DNA of 64,000 nt, from positions 310,001 through 374,000 of the forward strand of contig JAIQGL010000001.1 in NCBI GenBank assembly GCA_020072585.1. The letters are read 5' to 3'. Numbering within the stretch: the stretch's first letter is position 1; each line of letters starts with the position of its first letter. Source of the stretch: Terriglobia bacterium. Lineage in GTDB: Bacteria; Acidobacteriota; Terriglobia; Terriglobales; Acidobacteriaceae. Positions 9,901 to 18,200 of the stretch are shown here, one piece after another. The notes below the pieces were generated by a model. That model made no database searches, was not told where the DNA came from, and worked only from the letters and a program-made list of their open reading frames with translations. The position numbers and the translations under genes were made by a program.

Positions 9901-10317
9901 CAATTCACCAAACAGCGCGATTCGGTGCAGATCACGCGGCCGCAACAGGCCTTCTTCGGGCCGATGGTGGTGATGGAAAATGAGCGCTCTACCAGTGACG
10001 CCGAGGTCTTTCCTGATGGCTTCCGCACGCTGGGCCTGGGCAAAGTGGTGGGCAAGACAACCTATGGTGCTGTGATCGGAACAGGCGCTTTCCGGTTACT
10101 GGATGGATCGTCGATCCGCACGCCCGGGACCGGGCTGTGGAACGTGAAAGGCTACAACCTGGAAAACTACGGCGTGCCGCCTGACGTGGATGTGGACAAT
10201 ACTCCGGAAGACTTTCTGGCCGGACGCGATGCTCAACTGGAGAAAGCGGTTGAGGTGCTGAAAGAAGAGTTAAAAGGGAAGCGGCCAGAGGTGAAGACGG
10301 CTTCGGGCGGAGAATAA
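6964..10317 (+). CDS. Tricorn-like S41 protease with N-terminal beta-propeller and PDZ domain
   Basis: A 1117-residue secreted protease. A signal peptide (residues 1-22, ending in LCAA) is followed by many PD40/WD40-like blades (repeated FSPDGKWIAF-type strands) forming propeller domains over about residues 30-700, with a Gly/Ala-rich linker near 690-720. A tricorn core domain, a PDZ domain (near FPGFELEADPSGYYKVGHIY) and the C-terminal S41 domain follow. The likely nucleophile is Ser1011 in RSTSDAE. Tricorn-type enzymes degrade peptides; bacterial secreted versions are common in Acidobacteria. I chose GTG at 6964 because GGAGG lies 5 nt upstream; the ATG at 6952 is followed by the Shine-Dalgarno itself and would add MEAA before a perfect signal peptide. 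Transcribed alone. Confidence 0.9.
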   Translation: MKKSVFALLLLLTAGFLTNLCAAETKLLRHPSYHNGKVAFSYLGDIWVANEDGSNPQRLTVHRARDIYPRFSPDGKWIAFSSNRYGNYDVFVIPADGGWARQLTFHSAADLVVNWTPDSKKILFQSSRGLMYPGIPNLYEVSIDGGLERPVPTDWGYWGGYSPDGSKLAFNRHPMVWWRQHYRGSYAADLWVMDVKAKKYTHLADGDYKGNYFWPMYAADGNIYFVSDRLSDESHIKPGSHEVLKSANNLWKIPEHGGHAVQVTHHESGRLFFPSVSSDGKTIVYEQDFGIWKLDTKTGKSTPIKINIVSDDKENTVETITVRNETEGYDLSPSSKRAAVSVHGEIFSIATDRGDIQRVTQSFSRESDPSWSPDGKWIAFVSDKSGLDEVWMAHEDGTGLKKLSEGDGEKQAIQWAPDSKALIYSASDHKLYRYDLEGGKSTVIASGAAGNVQGARFSPDGKWVAYSKLDHDLRPHVYVVPSTGGNERHVGNDDLLFSETNPVWTPDGKRMLFLAGLAQAGSATLRRAFVQVYSVSLAKEEKNPADRGVDDEDQAQAAEKLDRQRNAQARGDAPKPEVKIEFDGINRRSHQVTHLSDNITTVAVSPDSRLYAFVAVSDQDGRPVATLYTIPEDGTQTTTITVNRGGPEEEGGGFGGRQIGLLKFAKDGRSIFFVGAQGGLYAVEIPQSALGAASGRGGAAAGGAGPAAGGGRSEPRRITFTARVEVDHHEEWKQVFNESWRIMKHRFYDPEMHGVNWASVKDVYGPLMEYVDDQEEMHNVVSQMIGELNASHTGISAPPTQEERDRSAQTRFPGFELEADPSGYYKVGHIYKNGPADKDYVNISEGEYVLAIDGHELKAGDNYWKYLTAVRGEKLYFTVNSKPESAGARLVKVQPINGGAYTTLQYERWVEQRRAMVEKASKGEVGYLHIRSMNAESLRKFERDLVENHDKKALIIDQRFNPGGGIDQELLEILSQRQYQFTKQRDSVQITRPQQAFFGPMVVMENERSTSDAEVFPDGFRTLGLGKVVGKTTYGAVIGTGAFRLLDGSSIRTPGTGLWNVKGYNLENYGVPPDVDVDNTPEDFLAGRDAQLEKAVEVLKEELKGKRPEVKTASGGE

Positions 10318-10509
10318 CATCAGAGAATCAATGGCTTACCACGGATGAAGATGGATCACGGACCAAAACGGGACGGAAATTGGGTAATCCGTGCCTGAGG
10401 GATTCTGGTGATCGGAAGATCGGCATGGGCTTTTGGCCGCTAAACATCCGCCTCTGCCGTTCGTCCCCAATACGTATCCTCAATCAGCGGCCCTGCTATA
10501 ATTTTGCCT

Positions 10510-11964
10510 ATGAAAACACCACTTATTCAACGCGTAGTCTGTCTATTGATGATCTATGTGTTACTTGTGCCGCAGAGCTGGGCCACCTGCGGAGGAGGCG
10601 GTGGTGGCGGCATGGGTGGAATGGGCGGAGGCTCGTCCTCCAGCTCACAGACCTATCAGGTGCCGTGGAAGGTGATCAAGGCCGAAGAAGGGCCGGTGAA
10701 AGAAGGCCTGGCGGTTTACTGGTTCCCCACAGGCGTAGACGAAGTACAGAGGTCAAGCCTGAGGGAATCGCGCACGCTGCAGCTCTATTCGCAACAGTGC
10801 GTGACGATGGGCATTGTAGACGTGCGTGATCCGATTGGCCAGAAATACGTCCCGGATGGCAAGCTGCCGGTGGCGGTTCTGGTACAAGCCGATGGCACGG
10901 TGGTGAATAAAGTTGCGGACAAGAACGGCAAGCTTTCCGTGGGCGATCTGGAAAAACTGCTGGAAAGCGAGATGAAGAAGCGCGAGTCCGCGGTGAAGGA
11001 AAAGATGGACGACGCCAAGTCCAAGGCCAAGGCAGGCGACAGCAAAACGGCCATTGCCGAGCTGCGCGAGATTGCCGGGCAGAAGTGCATGTTCCCGGGC
11101 AAGGCCAAGGACGCGGTGAAAGAGCTCAAAAAACTGGGCGTCACTGATGTGAACGCCGAGGCGATGCCGGATGGTCCGAATTTTGATCCGGCGCTGAGCG
11201 CGAAGATCCAGAAGACGATGTCCGCGGGGCTGAAGGCAGAGAATGACGCGAAATACACTGAGGCGCAGAAGATCTACACGGCTGCGCACAACCTTGATCC
11301 GAATGATCCCACGCCGCTGCGCTATCTGGGTGAGTTGTACCGGCACCACACGGGCGAGTGGGACAAGGCACGGGTAACGTTCAATCAGATCCTGGCCATG
11401 CCGGCTGATCCTCTTTCCCGCGCGGTGGCGCTGCATGGGCTGGGCAAGATGACGATCCATGAAGGCGATTTCAAAAAAGGTCTGTCACTGATGGAGGCAT
11501 CCACGCAGGAATTTCCGCTGGCGCTGGCGTACAGGAACCTGGCGGTTTACTGGAACTCAGAAGGCGATAAAGTCAAGGCAGACCAGTACACGCGGCTGGC
11601 TCTGTCTTTGGATCCGAAAGAGCCCTTTAACCTGATCTTTGCCGCAGCCTTTATGGCCGGCAATGGACATGGCGATGAAGCCCTGAAAATCGCCAAAGAG
11701 AACGAACCGATTCTTTGCGCTTCCTACAACCTGGCCGCGATCTACGCGCAGCTGGGGCAAAAAGACAAAGCCCTGGCGTTGCTGAAGCGGCATTTCTTTG
11801 AGTATGAGCGGTACCAGTCCGTGCGCAGCAAGGAGATGATGGAAGCCCGCGTGGACGCAGTGTTTGCCTCTCTTTATAAAGACCCCGCGTTTGTGGCCCT
11901 AACGAGCGGGGCGGATGGCAGGCTGCCTCTGCCCGCCATGGGCAGTAAGCCGGCAGGAAACTAA
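10510..11964 (+). CDS. Secreted TPR protein with thioredoxin-like N-terminal region
   Basis: A 484-residue exported protein. It has a signal peptide (about 1-24), then a very Gly-rich segment (GGGGGGGMGGMGGGSSSSS) probably acting as a flexible linker. Residues 55-150 resemble a thioredoxin-fold domain without a CxxC pair. A Lys-rich helical linker follows, then several TPR-like helix pairs from about residue 230 to 460 (AKYTEAQKIYTAAHNLDPND, WDKARVTFNQILAMPADP). TPR proteins of this type serve as periplasmic assembly platforms; the partner is unknown. The ATG at 10510 is preferred over a TTG two codons earlier. An intrinsic terminator follows at 11989. Confidence 0.75.
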   Translation: MKTPLIQRVVCLLMIYVLLVPQSWATCGGGGGGGMGGMGGGSSSSSQTYQVPWKVIKAEEGPVKEGLAVYWFPTGVDEVQRSSLRESRTLQLYSQQCVTMGIVDVRDPIGQKYVPDGKLPVAVLVQADGTVVNKVADKNGKLSVGDLEKLLESEMKKRESAVKEKMDDAKSKAKAGDSKTAIAELREIAGQKCMFPGKAKDAVKELKKLGVTDVNAEAMPDGPNFDPALSAKIQKTMSAGLKAENDAKYTEAQKIYTAAHNLDPNDPTPLRYLGELYRHHTGEWDKARVTFNQILAMPADPLSRAVALHGLGKMTIHEGDFKKGLSLMEASTQEFPLALAYRNLAVYWNSEGDKVKADQYTRLALSLDPKEPFNLIFAAAFMAGNGHGDEALKIAKENEPILCASYNLAAIYAQLGQKDKALALLKRHFFEYERYQSVRSKEMMEARVDAVFASLYKDPAFVALTSGADGRLPLPAMGSKPAGN

Positions 11965-11988
11965 ATCGATAACACATTGCATTTTAGA

Positions 11989-12022
11989 GGGCGCAGACAG
12001 CACGAACTGCGCCCTTTTGATT
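11989..12022 (+). terminator. Intrinsic terminator after the TPR gene
   Basis: A perfect 8-bp GC-rich stem, GGGCGCAG (11989-11996) with CTGCGCCC (12007-12014), is followed by TTTTGATTTTT. It lies 25 bp after the TPR gene stop. Confidence 0.85.
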
Positions 12023-12168
12023 TTTCTCCTGGTTCTTGAGCTGCTCTTTGAGTACAAATCCTCCTATTTTGATGGTTCCATTTTGGGAATGGGAACACTT
12101 ACGTAATGTCGTTTTTGGTCTGCGTATTTTGCTAAAGTAGGCATGTTTACAGTCGATATCTGGTAAGT

Positions 12169-12663
12169 ATGAAACCTCTCACGATCCTTGTAGCTGAAGA
12201 TGAGTTGCTCACCCGGATGATATTGGAACGCTCCGTAGTGCAATGGGGTTATCAGTTGATATCCGCCGTGGATGGCGAGCGCGCACTTGAAGTGCTGCGG
12301 ACGCGCAAGGTGGATGTGTGCATCCTGGACTGGGAAATGCCCGGCGTGACCGGCGTGGATATCTGCAGGTGGCTCAGGGCAAACTCCACCGGTGCAATTC
12401 CTTACATGATCCTGGTCACTGGAAGAAATCAGCCGACGGAAATCCAGGCAGGCTATGAAGCAGGCGCGGACGATTACCTTACCAAACCTTGTGATTTGAA
12501 ATATCTGCGGCGCCGGATTGCAACGGTCGCGGAAAAGATGCGCCGCCAGGAACAGTGGCTGGACCAGGCCAACAGTGAGAGCGCAGAGCAACCGGGATTC
12601 ACCAGCTTGAATCCGCTGGACATTTATCTCTCTGATCTGCGTCTGATGCGCCGCAAAACATAG
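12169..12663 (+). CDS. Response regulator receiver protein
   Basis: A 164-residue CheY-type receiver (about residues 4-125). The acidic pair is Glu10-Asp11, the phospho-acceptor is Asp54 in CILDWEMPG, and the conserved Lys is in YLTKP. A 40-residue C-terminal extension is helical and charged and shows no DNA-binding domain. It therefore acts by protein-protein interaction or as a phosphate sink. No kinase is adjacent, so it is an orphan; the only histidine kinase in the window is in the gas-vesicle cluster 22 kb away. It is transcribed alone, after an intrinsic terminator. Confidence 0.88.
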   Translation: MKPLTILVAEDELLTRMILERSVVQWGYQLISAVDGERALEVLRTRKVDVCILDWEMPGVTGVDICRWLRANSTGAIPYMILVTGRNQPTEIQAGYEAGADDYLTKPCDLKYLRRRIATVAEKMRRQEQWLDQANSESAEQPGFTSLNPLDIYLSDLRLMRRKT

Positions 12664-12687
12664 TTTCCGGAAGTTATGGGCGCTCTG

Positions 12688-12731
12688 GACAATCGTTATT
12701 TTAGACGATCATTATTTAGACCATCGTTGAC
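12688..12731. repeat. Three imperfect 15-16 bp tandem units at the 3' end of a truncated gene
   Basis: Three units of the form GAC-N-ATC-R-TTATTTA start at 12688, 12704 and 12719, with a period of 15-16 bp. The stop codon of the minus-strand hydroxyacyl-CoA dehydrogenase fragment (12696-12698) lies inside them, and the last residues of that protein are encoded by the repeat. Confidence 0.7.
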
Positions 12732-13277
12732 CACAACAACTTCCTTTCCCATTCGGCGTCCGACCTCTGTGCCGGCCGCAATGGTTTCGTCGTCAGTCTC
12801 CAGGGCGCGCATCAGCTCCAACCGCTTCATCTGGTGGACAGGATGCGTAAAGCGCATGCCGAGAATTTTTTTGGCGCGATAGGTCACGGACGCAATCTCA
12901 GTCACGCTCAGCGAGCGTGTGTTCGACGCCAGAATGGTTGTAGGTTTGCAGATCTTATCCAGCAGCGTGAAAATTTCGATCTTTGATTCCATCTCTTCTG
13001 GAACAGACTCAATCACCAGATCCGCTTCGCGAGCAGCCTGCTCAACTGTCGAGGCATATTCCAGACGGCTGAACGCTATTTCGGCTTCCGGTTTGCTTAC
13101 CGCGCCCAGTTCCGCCGCTTTGGCCAGATGATCGCGCATCTCCGCCGCCGCGGTGCGCAAGCTGGAGGGAAGAATGTCTTCCAGGATCGTGCGGTATCCG
13201 CCCATGGCTGACGCAAAGGCTATTCCGCGGCCAAGAGCTCCGGCGCCGATGACCGCAATGGTCAGGATTTCAGCCAT
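12696..13277 (-). pseudogene. 3-hydroxyacyl-CoA dehydrogenase, NAD-binding domain only (truncated)
   Basis: 193 residues that match the Rossmann domain of 3-hydroxybutyryl/3-hydroxyacyl-CoA dehydrogenase. The dinucleotide loop is VIGAGALGRGIA, and the motifs DLVIESVPE, ASNTRSLSVTEIA and GMRFTHPVHQMK (with the catalytic-type His) are present. The family is normally about 280 residues or more and continues after EVVVVND with PGF and a helical C-terminal domain. Here the frame ends eight residues later, in short repeats, so the dimerisation/substrate domain is lost. I call it a truncated gene, although a stand-alone NAD-binding protein cannot be excluded. The start at 13277 (MAEILTIAV) is chosen over an upstream in-frame start because it fits the family N-terminus. 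Confidence 0.7.
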
Positions 13278-13306
13278 GGATTTTTCGCCCTTGAGCCGTT
13301 TGACCA

Positions 13307-13336
13307 ATCAATCTAGGATTTATCAATCTAGGATTT
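13307..13336. repeat. Perfect 15-bp tandem duplication over a stop codon
   Basis: ATCAATCTAGGATTT occurs twice head to tail, at 13307-13321 and 13322-13336. The downstream copy contains the stop codon of the minus-strand gene at 13328, so the last codons and stop of that gene have been duplicated into its 3' untranslated region. Confidence 0.9.
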
Positions 13337-13510
13337 ATCCAGGGCTTCCAGCGTCTTTATGATACTTGGGTCTGAGTTCCGCATATAATCGGCCAGCCGC
13401 TTGCGTTCTTCCGCAGTCATGCTGGTAATTCCAACCTGGATGCGCCGCACCGTGGCGGCAATGTCATCCACATAATTCATCATTCGAATCAGTTCACCGG
13501 TCGCTGGCAT
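13328..13510 (-). CDS. Small protein of unknown function
   Basis: A 60-residue protein starting MPATGELIRMMNYVDDIA. It is mostly helical, and the middle (MTAEERKRLADYMRN) resembles a short helix-turn-helix-like amphipathic pair, but I recognise no family. AAGGAG lies 11 nt upstream of the ATG at 13510; a start 10 codons earlier at 13540 is possible. It is on the same strand as, and just upstream of, the truncated hydroxyacyl-CoA dehydrogenase. Coding bias and length make it plausible but not certain. Confidence 0.5.
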   Translation of the reverse strand: MPATGELIRMMNYVDDIAATVRRIQVGITSMTAEERKRLADYMRNSDPSIIKTLEALDKS

Positions 13511-13677
13511 GTTCGAGGTAGCTCCTTTTTCTCCAAACAACTATTTTCAACTCTTCCGGCCAAATTAGCAAAGTCTGCCCTTGGCAAAGTCTCTCGGGTC
13601 TTCCACTTGCTGGATTTCTGCATCCAAGGGAATGAGGTATTCTGTCTCAAAATACTGCTTTTGCTGATTTTTGTCCT

Positions 13678-16600
13678 ATGCGAGCCAATCCAGCGGTTTT
13701 GACCCCAGAATCGAGCGGTATTTCGGAGTGCCTGGACCGGCTGTCGTCAGAGAAGCGCGGGGCCCGGCCGCTCGCCACCTACCGGTTGCAGTTCAATGCC
13801 GGATTTCGTTTTGAAAACGCGCGGCGGCTGGTTGGATATCTCCATGCGCTAGGCATTTCTCACATCTATTCTTCGCCAATTCTCAAGGCGCGCGCCGGCA
13901 GCTTGCACGGCTATGACATCATGGACCACAACCAGCTGAATCCTGAGGTCGGTAGTTATGAGGAGCTGAAAGACCTGGTCCATGAATTAAAAAATTACGG
14001 TATGGGGCAGGTGCTGGATTTTGTGCCTAACCACATGGGGATTGGTCCGGGAAGCAATCCGTGGTGGTGGGACGTTCTGGCGAACGGCCGCGCATCAGAA
14101 TTCGCGGAGTTCTTTGATCTCGATTGGGACCCGGTGAAGCCGGAGCTGCGCAACAAGTTGCTGCTGCCTATTCTGGGCGACCAATATGGCGCCGAGCTTG
14201 AGGCAGGCCGCATCAGGCTGGTGGCTGACGAAAATGGATTTCACATAGAGTACTTTGACAAACTGCTGCCGCTCGATCCGCAAACCATCCCCATGATTTT
14301 TGAGCCACTGGGAAATGACGTGCCGCAGGAGTTGCGCACTCTGCTTTCCGGGTTGCGGAACCTGCCATCGCATAGCACGACTGACGGTGACCTGGTGCGC
14401 CAGCGCCGTCGCGCCATACCTTCATTGAGCGTGGCGCTCAAGGACTTGCTGGAAAAATCTCCTGAGGCGCAGAGCGCCGCAGAAAAGGCGGTGAGCCAGA
14501 TCAACGGCCAGGGCGGAAATCCGCACAGCTTTGACTCTATTCATCGCATCCTGGAAGCGCAGGTCTACCGGCTGGCAAACTGGCGGGTCTCCGGCGAAGA
14601 GATCAATTACCGGCGGTTCTTTGACGTGAACGAGCTCATTGGTCTCAGCATGGAAAATCCCCGGGTATTTGCCGCTACGCATCAACTCTTACGGCACCTG
14701 CTGGCGGATGACATGATCCAGGGGCTGCGCATTGACCACTGTGACGGTCTGCTGAACCCGCGGCAGTACATGATACGTTTGCAAATGCTGTATGCCGCCA
14801 GCCAATGCTCCGGCGCGGCGCCGCGCGCTCCGCTGGCGGAAAACGGGATAGAGCTCGGCATACAGCAGGCCTTCGGCGAGCACGATTGGATGAACCACCG
14901 CGCTCTGCTTTACACGGTGGTGGAAAAAATCCTGGAGCCGGGGGAAGACCTGCCCCGCGAATGGCCGGTGGATGGAACATCAGGCTATGACTTCACCACG
15001 CTGGTCAACGGGTTGTTTATTGATCGCAGCAATGAACGCACCTTCACCAACTTTTACCATCGCTTTACTGGCGCGGCGCATGACGTTGAAAGCGTGATCT
15101 ACAACAGCAAAAAACTGATCATGCATGCTTCCCTGGCCAGTGAAGTCAACGTGCTCGCGCACACGCTGGACGCTATTTCCGTAACCGACCGCTATGCGCG
15201 AGACTTCACCCGCAAGGCGTTGCGCGATGTGATTCGCGAGACCATTGCCTGTTTCCCCGTGTATCGAACTTATATAGATGAGCGCGGAGAGATGACAGCA
15301 GGCGACCGTGCTCACATCCATACAGCCATCGTCAGGGCCAAGCGCCGTAATCCTGACAAAGCGCCGGCCAGCTTTGATTTTTTGCGTGACATTCTGCTGC
15401 TCACGCGCAAGGACCCATCCGAGGACCACTCTGATCTGTACCGCAGAAAACTTCATTTCACCCTCAAGTTCCAGCAACTCACCGGGCCTGTCATGGCCAA
15501 GGGCATGGAGGACACCGCCTGCTACGTCTATAACCGCTTTCTTGCCGTGAATGAAGTGGGTGGCTCGCCGCGCCAGTTTGGCATTACCCATGACGAGTTT
15601 CATTCCGCCAGCCTCAAGCGCGCGGAGCGTTGGCCCTATTCCATGCTGGCCACCTCCACGCATGACACCAAGCGCAGTGAAGATGTGCGCGCCCGGCTGG
15701 ACGTGCTTTCAGAAATGCCCAAGAACTGGACCGCGCAAGCCCTTAAATGGCGCAAGACAAATCGCGCGCGCAAGCGCATGCTGCCGGATGGCCGCCAGGT
15801 CCCCGACTGTAATGAGGAATACTTCCTCTATCAGACATTGATCGGCTCATGGCCCTTCGAGTGCGGTACTGAGTCTGCGCGAGCAGAGTACACCGAGAGG
15901 ATCCAGCAATATATGACCAAGGCCGTTCATGAGGCCAAGGTAAACCTGAGCTGGATCAGTGACGATCCGGCTTACGTGGAAGCGTTGCGGCAATTCATCG
16001 AGAAAATACTGCTGCCGGTGACTGTTGACCGCGCAAATATTTTTCTGGAACAAGTGCAGGCTTTCATGCCTGCCATCTCATTCTTTGGCGCCATCAATTC
16101 GCTGGCGCAGCGCCTGCTCATGCTCACCTCACCCGGCAATCCAGATATTTATCAGGGGACGGAGCTCTGGGACTTTAGCCTGGTTGATCCCGATAATCGC
16201 CGTCCGGTGGACTTTGAATTGCGGCAGCAAATGCTCAGTGAGCTGGACCGTAAAGCGGAAAGCGGCAATTTGCCGGGTTTGTGCGCCGAGCTGCTGAAAC
16301 ACTATCAGGACGGACGGATCAAAATGTGGACCACGATGCAGGCCCTGCGTTTGCGCCGCGACCGGCGTGACCTATTTCATCTTGGCCGCTATCTGCCGCT
16401 GCATGCTACCGGGCCGAAACACCAGCATGCAGTGACTTTTGCACGCGAGCACAGAAACCAGGTCTTGATCGTGGCTGTGCCTCGCCTGAGTTACACCTTG
16501 GCTGGGGGAGCCATTCGTCCCCCACTCGGCGGGCTGTGGGAAGCCACGGAGCTACCCGTGCCGCCGCACACGGCGGAGTTTCTGGAAAATGTTTTTACCG

Positions 16601-16689
16601 GAGAAAAAATCAGGGTCAGCGCACAACGCACGCTGCTATGCAGCGAAATCTTCGCGCACTTCCCCGTAGCTCTGCTGGTCAACACGTAA
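13678..16689 (+). CDS. treY: Malto-oligosyltrehalose synthase
   Basis: A 1003-residue GH13 enzyme that isomerises the reducing-end alpha-1,4 bond of malto-oligosaccharides to alpha,alpha-1,1, the first step of the TreY/TreZ trehalose pathway. Visible signatures are TYRLQFNAGFRFENA and SHIYSSPILKARAGSLHGYD at the N-terminus, DFVPNHMG near residue 114, GLRIDHCDGL near 351, EWPVDGTSGYDF near 430 (a TreY hallmark) and STHDTKRSEDVRARL near 660. The length is within the family range. No Shine-Dalgarno is obvious before the ATG at 13678. No treZ or treX is next to it; malQ lies convergent and overlaps the last 54 bp. It probably serves trehalose synthesis from glycogen-type glucans under osmotic or desiccation stress. 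Confidence 0.96.
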   Translation: MRANPAVLTPESSGISECLDRLSSEKRGARPLATYRLQFNAGFRFENARRLVGYLHALGISHIYSSPILKARAGSLHGYDIMDHNQLNPEVGSYEELKDLVHELKNYGMGQVLDFVPNHMGIGPGSNPWWWDVLANGRASEFAEFFDLDWDPVKPELRNKLLLPILGDQYGAELEAGRIRLVADENGFHIEYFDKLLPLDPQTIPMIFEPLGNDVPQELRTLLSGLRNLPSHSTTDGDLVRQRRRAIPSLSVALKDLLEKSPEAQSAAEKAVSQINGQGGNPHSFDSIHRILEAQVYRLANWRVSGEEINYRRFFDVNELIGLSMENPRVFAATHQLLRHLLADDMIQGLRIDHCDGLLNPRQYMIRLQMLYAASQCSGAAPRAPLAENGIELGIQQAFGEHDWMNHRALLYTVVEKILEPGEDLPREWPVDGTSGYDFTTLVNGLFIDRSNERTFTNFYHRFTGAAHDVESVIYNSKKLIMHASLASEVNVLAHTLDAISVTDRYARDFTRKALRDVIRETIACFPVYRTYIDERGEMTAGDRAHIHTAIVRAKRRNPDKAPASFDFLRDILLLTRKDPSEDHSDLYRRKLHFTLKFQQLTGPVMAKGMEDTACYVYNRFLAVNEVGGSPRQFGITHDEFHSASLKRAERWPYSMLATSTHDTKRSEDVRARLDVLSEMPKNWTAQALKWRKTNRARKRMLPDGRQVPDCNEEYFLYQTLIGSWPFECGTESARAEYTERIQQYMTKAVHEAKVNLSWISDDPAYVEALRQFIEKILLPVTVDRANIFLEQVQAFMPAISFFGAINSLAQRLLMLTSPGNPDIYQGTELWDFSLVDPDNRRPVDFELRQQMLSELDRKAESGNLPGLCAELLKHYQDGRIKMWTTMQALRLRRDRRDLFHLGRYLPLHATGPKHQHAVTFAREHRNQVLIVAVPRLSYTLAGGAIRPPLGGLWEATELPVPPHTAEFLENVFTGEKIRVSAQRTLLCSEIFAHFPVALLVNT

Positions 16690-18183
16690 TGCCTGCTGCG
16701 TGCGGTCACAGACGGATGAGAGTGCGGCGATCTTTTCCGCCAGCTGGTTCGTGAGCGCGTCCGGGGCAAAGCGCCAGCCCCAGTTGCCATTGGTCAGGGA
16801 GGGCGTGTTCATGCGGGCCTCACTGCCCAGCCCCAGAAAGTCCTGGAGCGGCACAATCGCCAGCCTGGCCACCGACGAAAATGCTGCACGGATAAAGGCC
16901 CAGTGAATTCCGTCGCGAGCCTCGCCAAAATAAGTTGCCGCGTAGCTTTTCTCTTCCGCTCCGGCAGAGGATTCCCACCATCCCAGCGTCGTGTCATTGT
17001 CATGTGTTCCGGTATAGACAACGCAGTTCGGCTCAAAGTTTTGCGGCAGGTAAATGTGCGCGCCCGGATCGCCAAAGCCGAATTGCAGTATCTTCATGCC
17101 CGGCATGCCCAGCCGTTCGCGCAGCGCATGGACTTCTTCAGTGATCAGCCCAAGGTCTTCCGCGATGAAAGGCAGATCGCCCAGGCTGGCCTGGAGGGCC
17201 TGAAACAGGTCATCGCGCGGCCCCGGCACCCACTTGCCGTGTACCGCGGTAGGCTCGTTGGCCGGAATCTCCCAGAAGCTCTCAAAGCCGCGAAAGTGAT
17301 CAAGCCGAACAATGTCGCACGTTTCCAGCGTGTGCTTCATGCGCTGGATCCACCAGTCATATCCGCGCGCCTTGCAAACGTCCCAGCGGTACAGCGGGTT
17401 ACCCCAGCGCTGCCCTGTCTCACTGAATGCGTCCGGCGGCACGCCGGCAACCACCGTGGGCTGCAGATCAGCGTCAAGAAAAAAGAGATCGGGGTTGCGC
17501 CAGACGTCAGCGCAGTCATAGTTCACGAAAATGGCAACGTCACCCACGATTCTGACGCTACGCTGCCGGCAGTATTGCCGCAATGACTGCCATTGCTCGA
17601 AAAAGGCGAACTGAATCACCCTTTCAACTTCGAGTTCGCGTTGGCGATCCACTCCAAACTTGTGCAGGCCTTCTGCTTCCCGTCTCGCCAGCTCTTTGGG
17701 CCATGAGCTCCAGGTTGCTCCGTTGTGGGTCTGGCGTATTACATCAAAAAGCACAAAGTCTTCCAGCCACCAGGCATGGTCGCGCTTGAACGCGGCAAAA
17801 CGGGCAAGATCGCCATTGCTACGGTCAAGGAAGTTTTGTGCGGCACGTTGCAGCAGCGGCATCTTATATGCCTTCACTGCTTCGAAATCGATTGTGGTCC
17901 GCGGCGGAGGCTGGTTCCTGATCTTTTCTTTTTCCAGCCAGCCGCGCTCAGCCAGCCGTTCCAGGCTGATCAGCAGCGGGTTACCGGCAAAAGCGGAAAT
18001 AGCCGAGTAAGGAGAATTTCCCAGTCCGGGCGGTGAGAGCGGAAGCACCTGCCAGAGTCCCAGGCCGGAAGAGGCCAGGAAATCCACGAACGCATAAGCC
18101 TGCGGCCCAAGGTCGCCGATACCACCCAGCGAAGGCAGTGACGTGGGATGCAGCAATACTCCGGCCGATCGCTGGGACAACAT
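16636..18183 (-). CDS. malQ: 4-alpha-glucanotransferase (amylomaltase)
   Basis: A 515-residue GH77 disproportionating enzyme that moves alpha-1,4-glucan segments between chains. Landmarks are LHPTSLPSLGGIGDLG at the N-terminus, GDVAIFVNYDCADVW, VRLDHFRGFESFWEIPA (catalytic Asp nucleophile), PFIAEDLG (acid/base Glu) and YTGTHDNDTTLGWW. The length is normal for the short bacterial type. It lies 17 bp after the ppiD stop on the same strand, so it may be cotranscribed with ppiD. Its last 54 bp overlap the end of convergent treY; both C-termini look genuine. With treY it suggests a glucan remodelling function. Confidence 0.95.
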   Translation of the reverse strand: MLSQRSAGVLLHPTSLPSLGGIGDLGPQAYAFVDFLASSGLGLWQVLPLSPPGLGNSPYSAISAFAGNPLLISLERLAERGWLEKEKIRNQPPPRTTIDFEAVKAYKMPLLQRAAQNFLDRSNGDLARFAAFKRDHAWWLEDFVLFDVIRQTHNGATWSSWPKELARREAEGLHKFGVDRQRELEVERVIQFAFFEQWQSLRQYCRQRSVRIVGDVAIFVNYDCADVWRNPDLFFLDADLQPTVVAGVPPDAFSETGQRWGNPLYRWDVCKARGYDWWIQRMKHTLETCDIVRLDHFRGFESFWEIPANEPTAVHGKWVPGPRDDLFQALQASLGDLPFIAEDLGLITEEVHALRERLGMPGMKILQFGFGDPGAHIYLPQNFEPNCVVYTGTHDNDTTLGWWESSAGAEEKSYAATYFGEARDGIHWAFIRAAFSSVARLAIVPLQDFLGLGSEARMNTPSLTNGNWGWRFAPDALTNQLAEKIAALSSVCDRTQQALRVDQQSYGEVREDFAA

Positions 18184-18200
18184 ATTCTTATGATGCAGAC

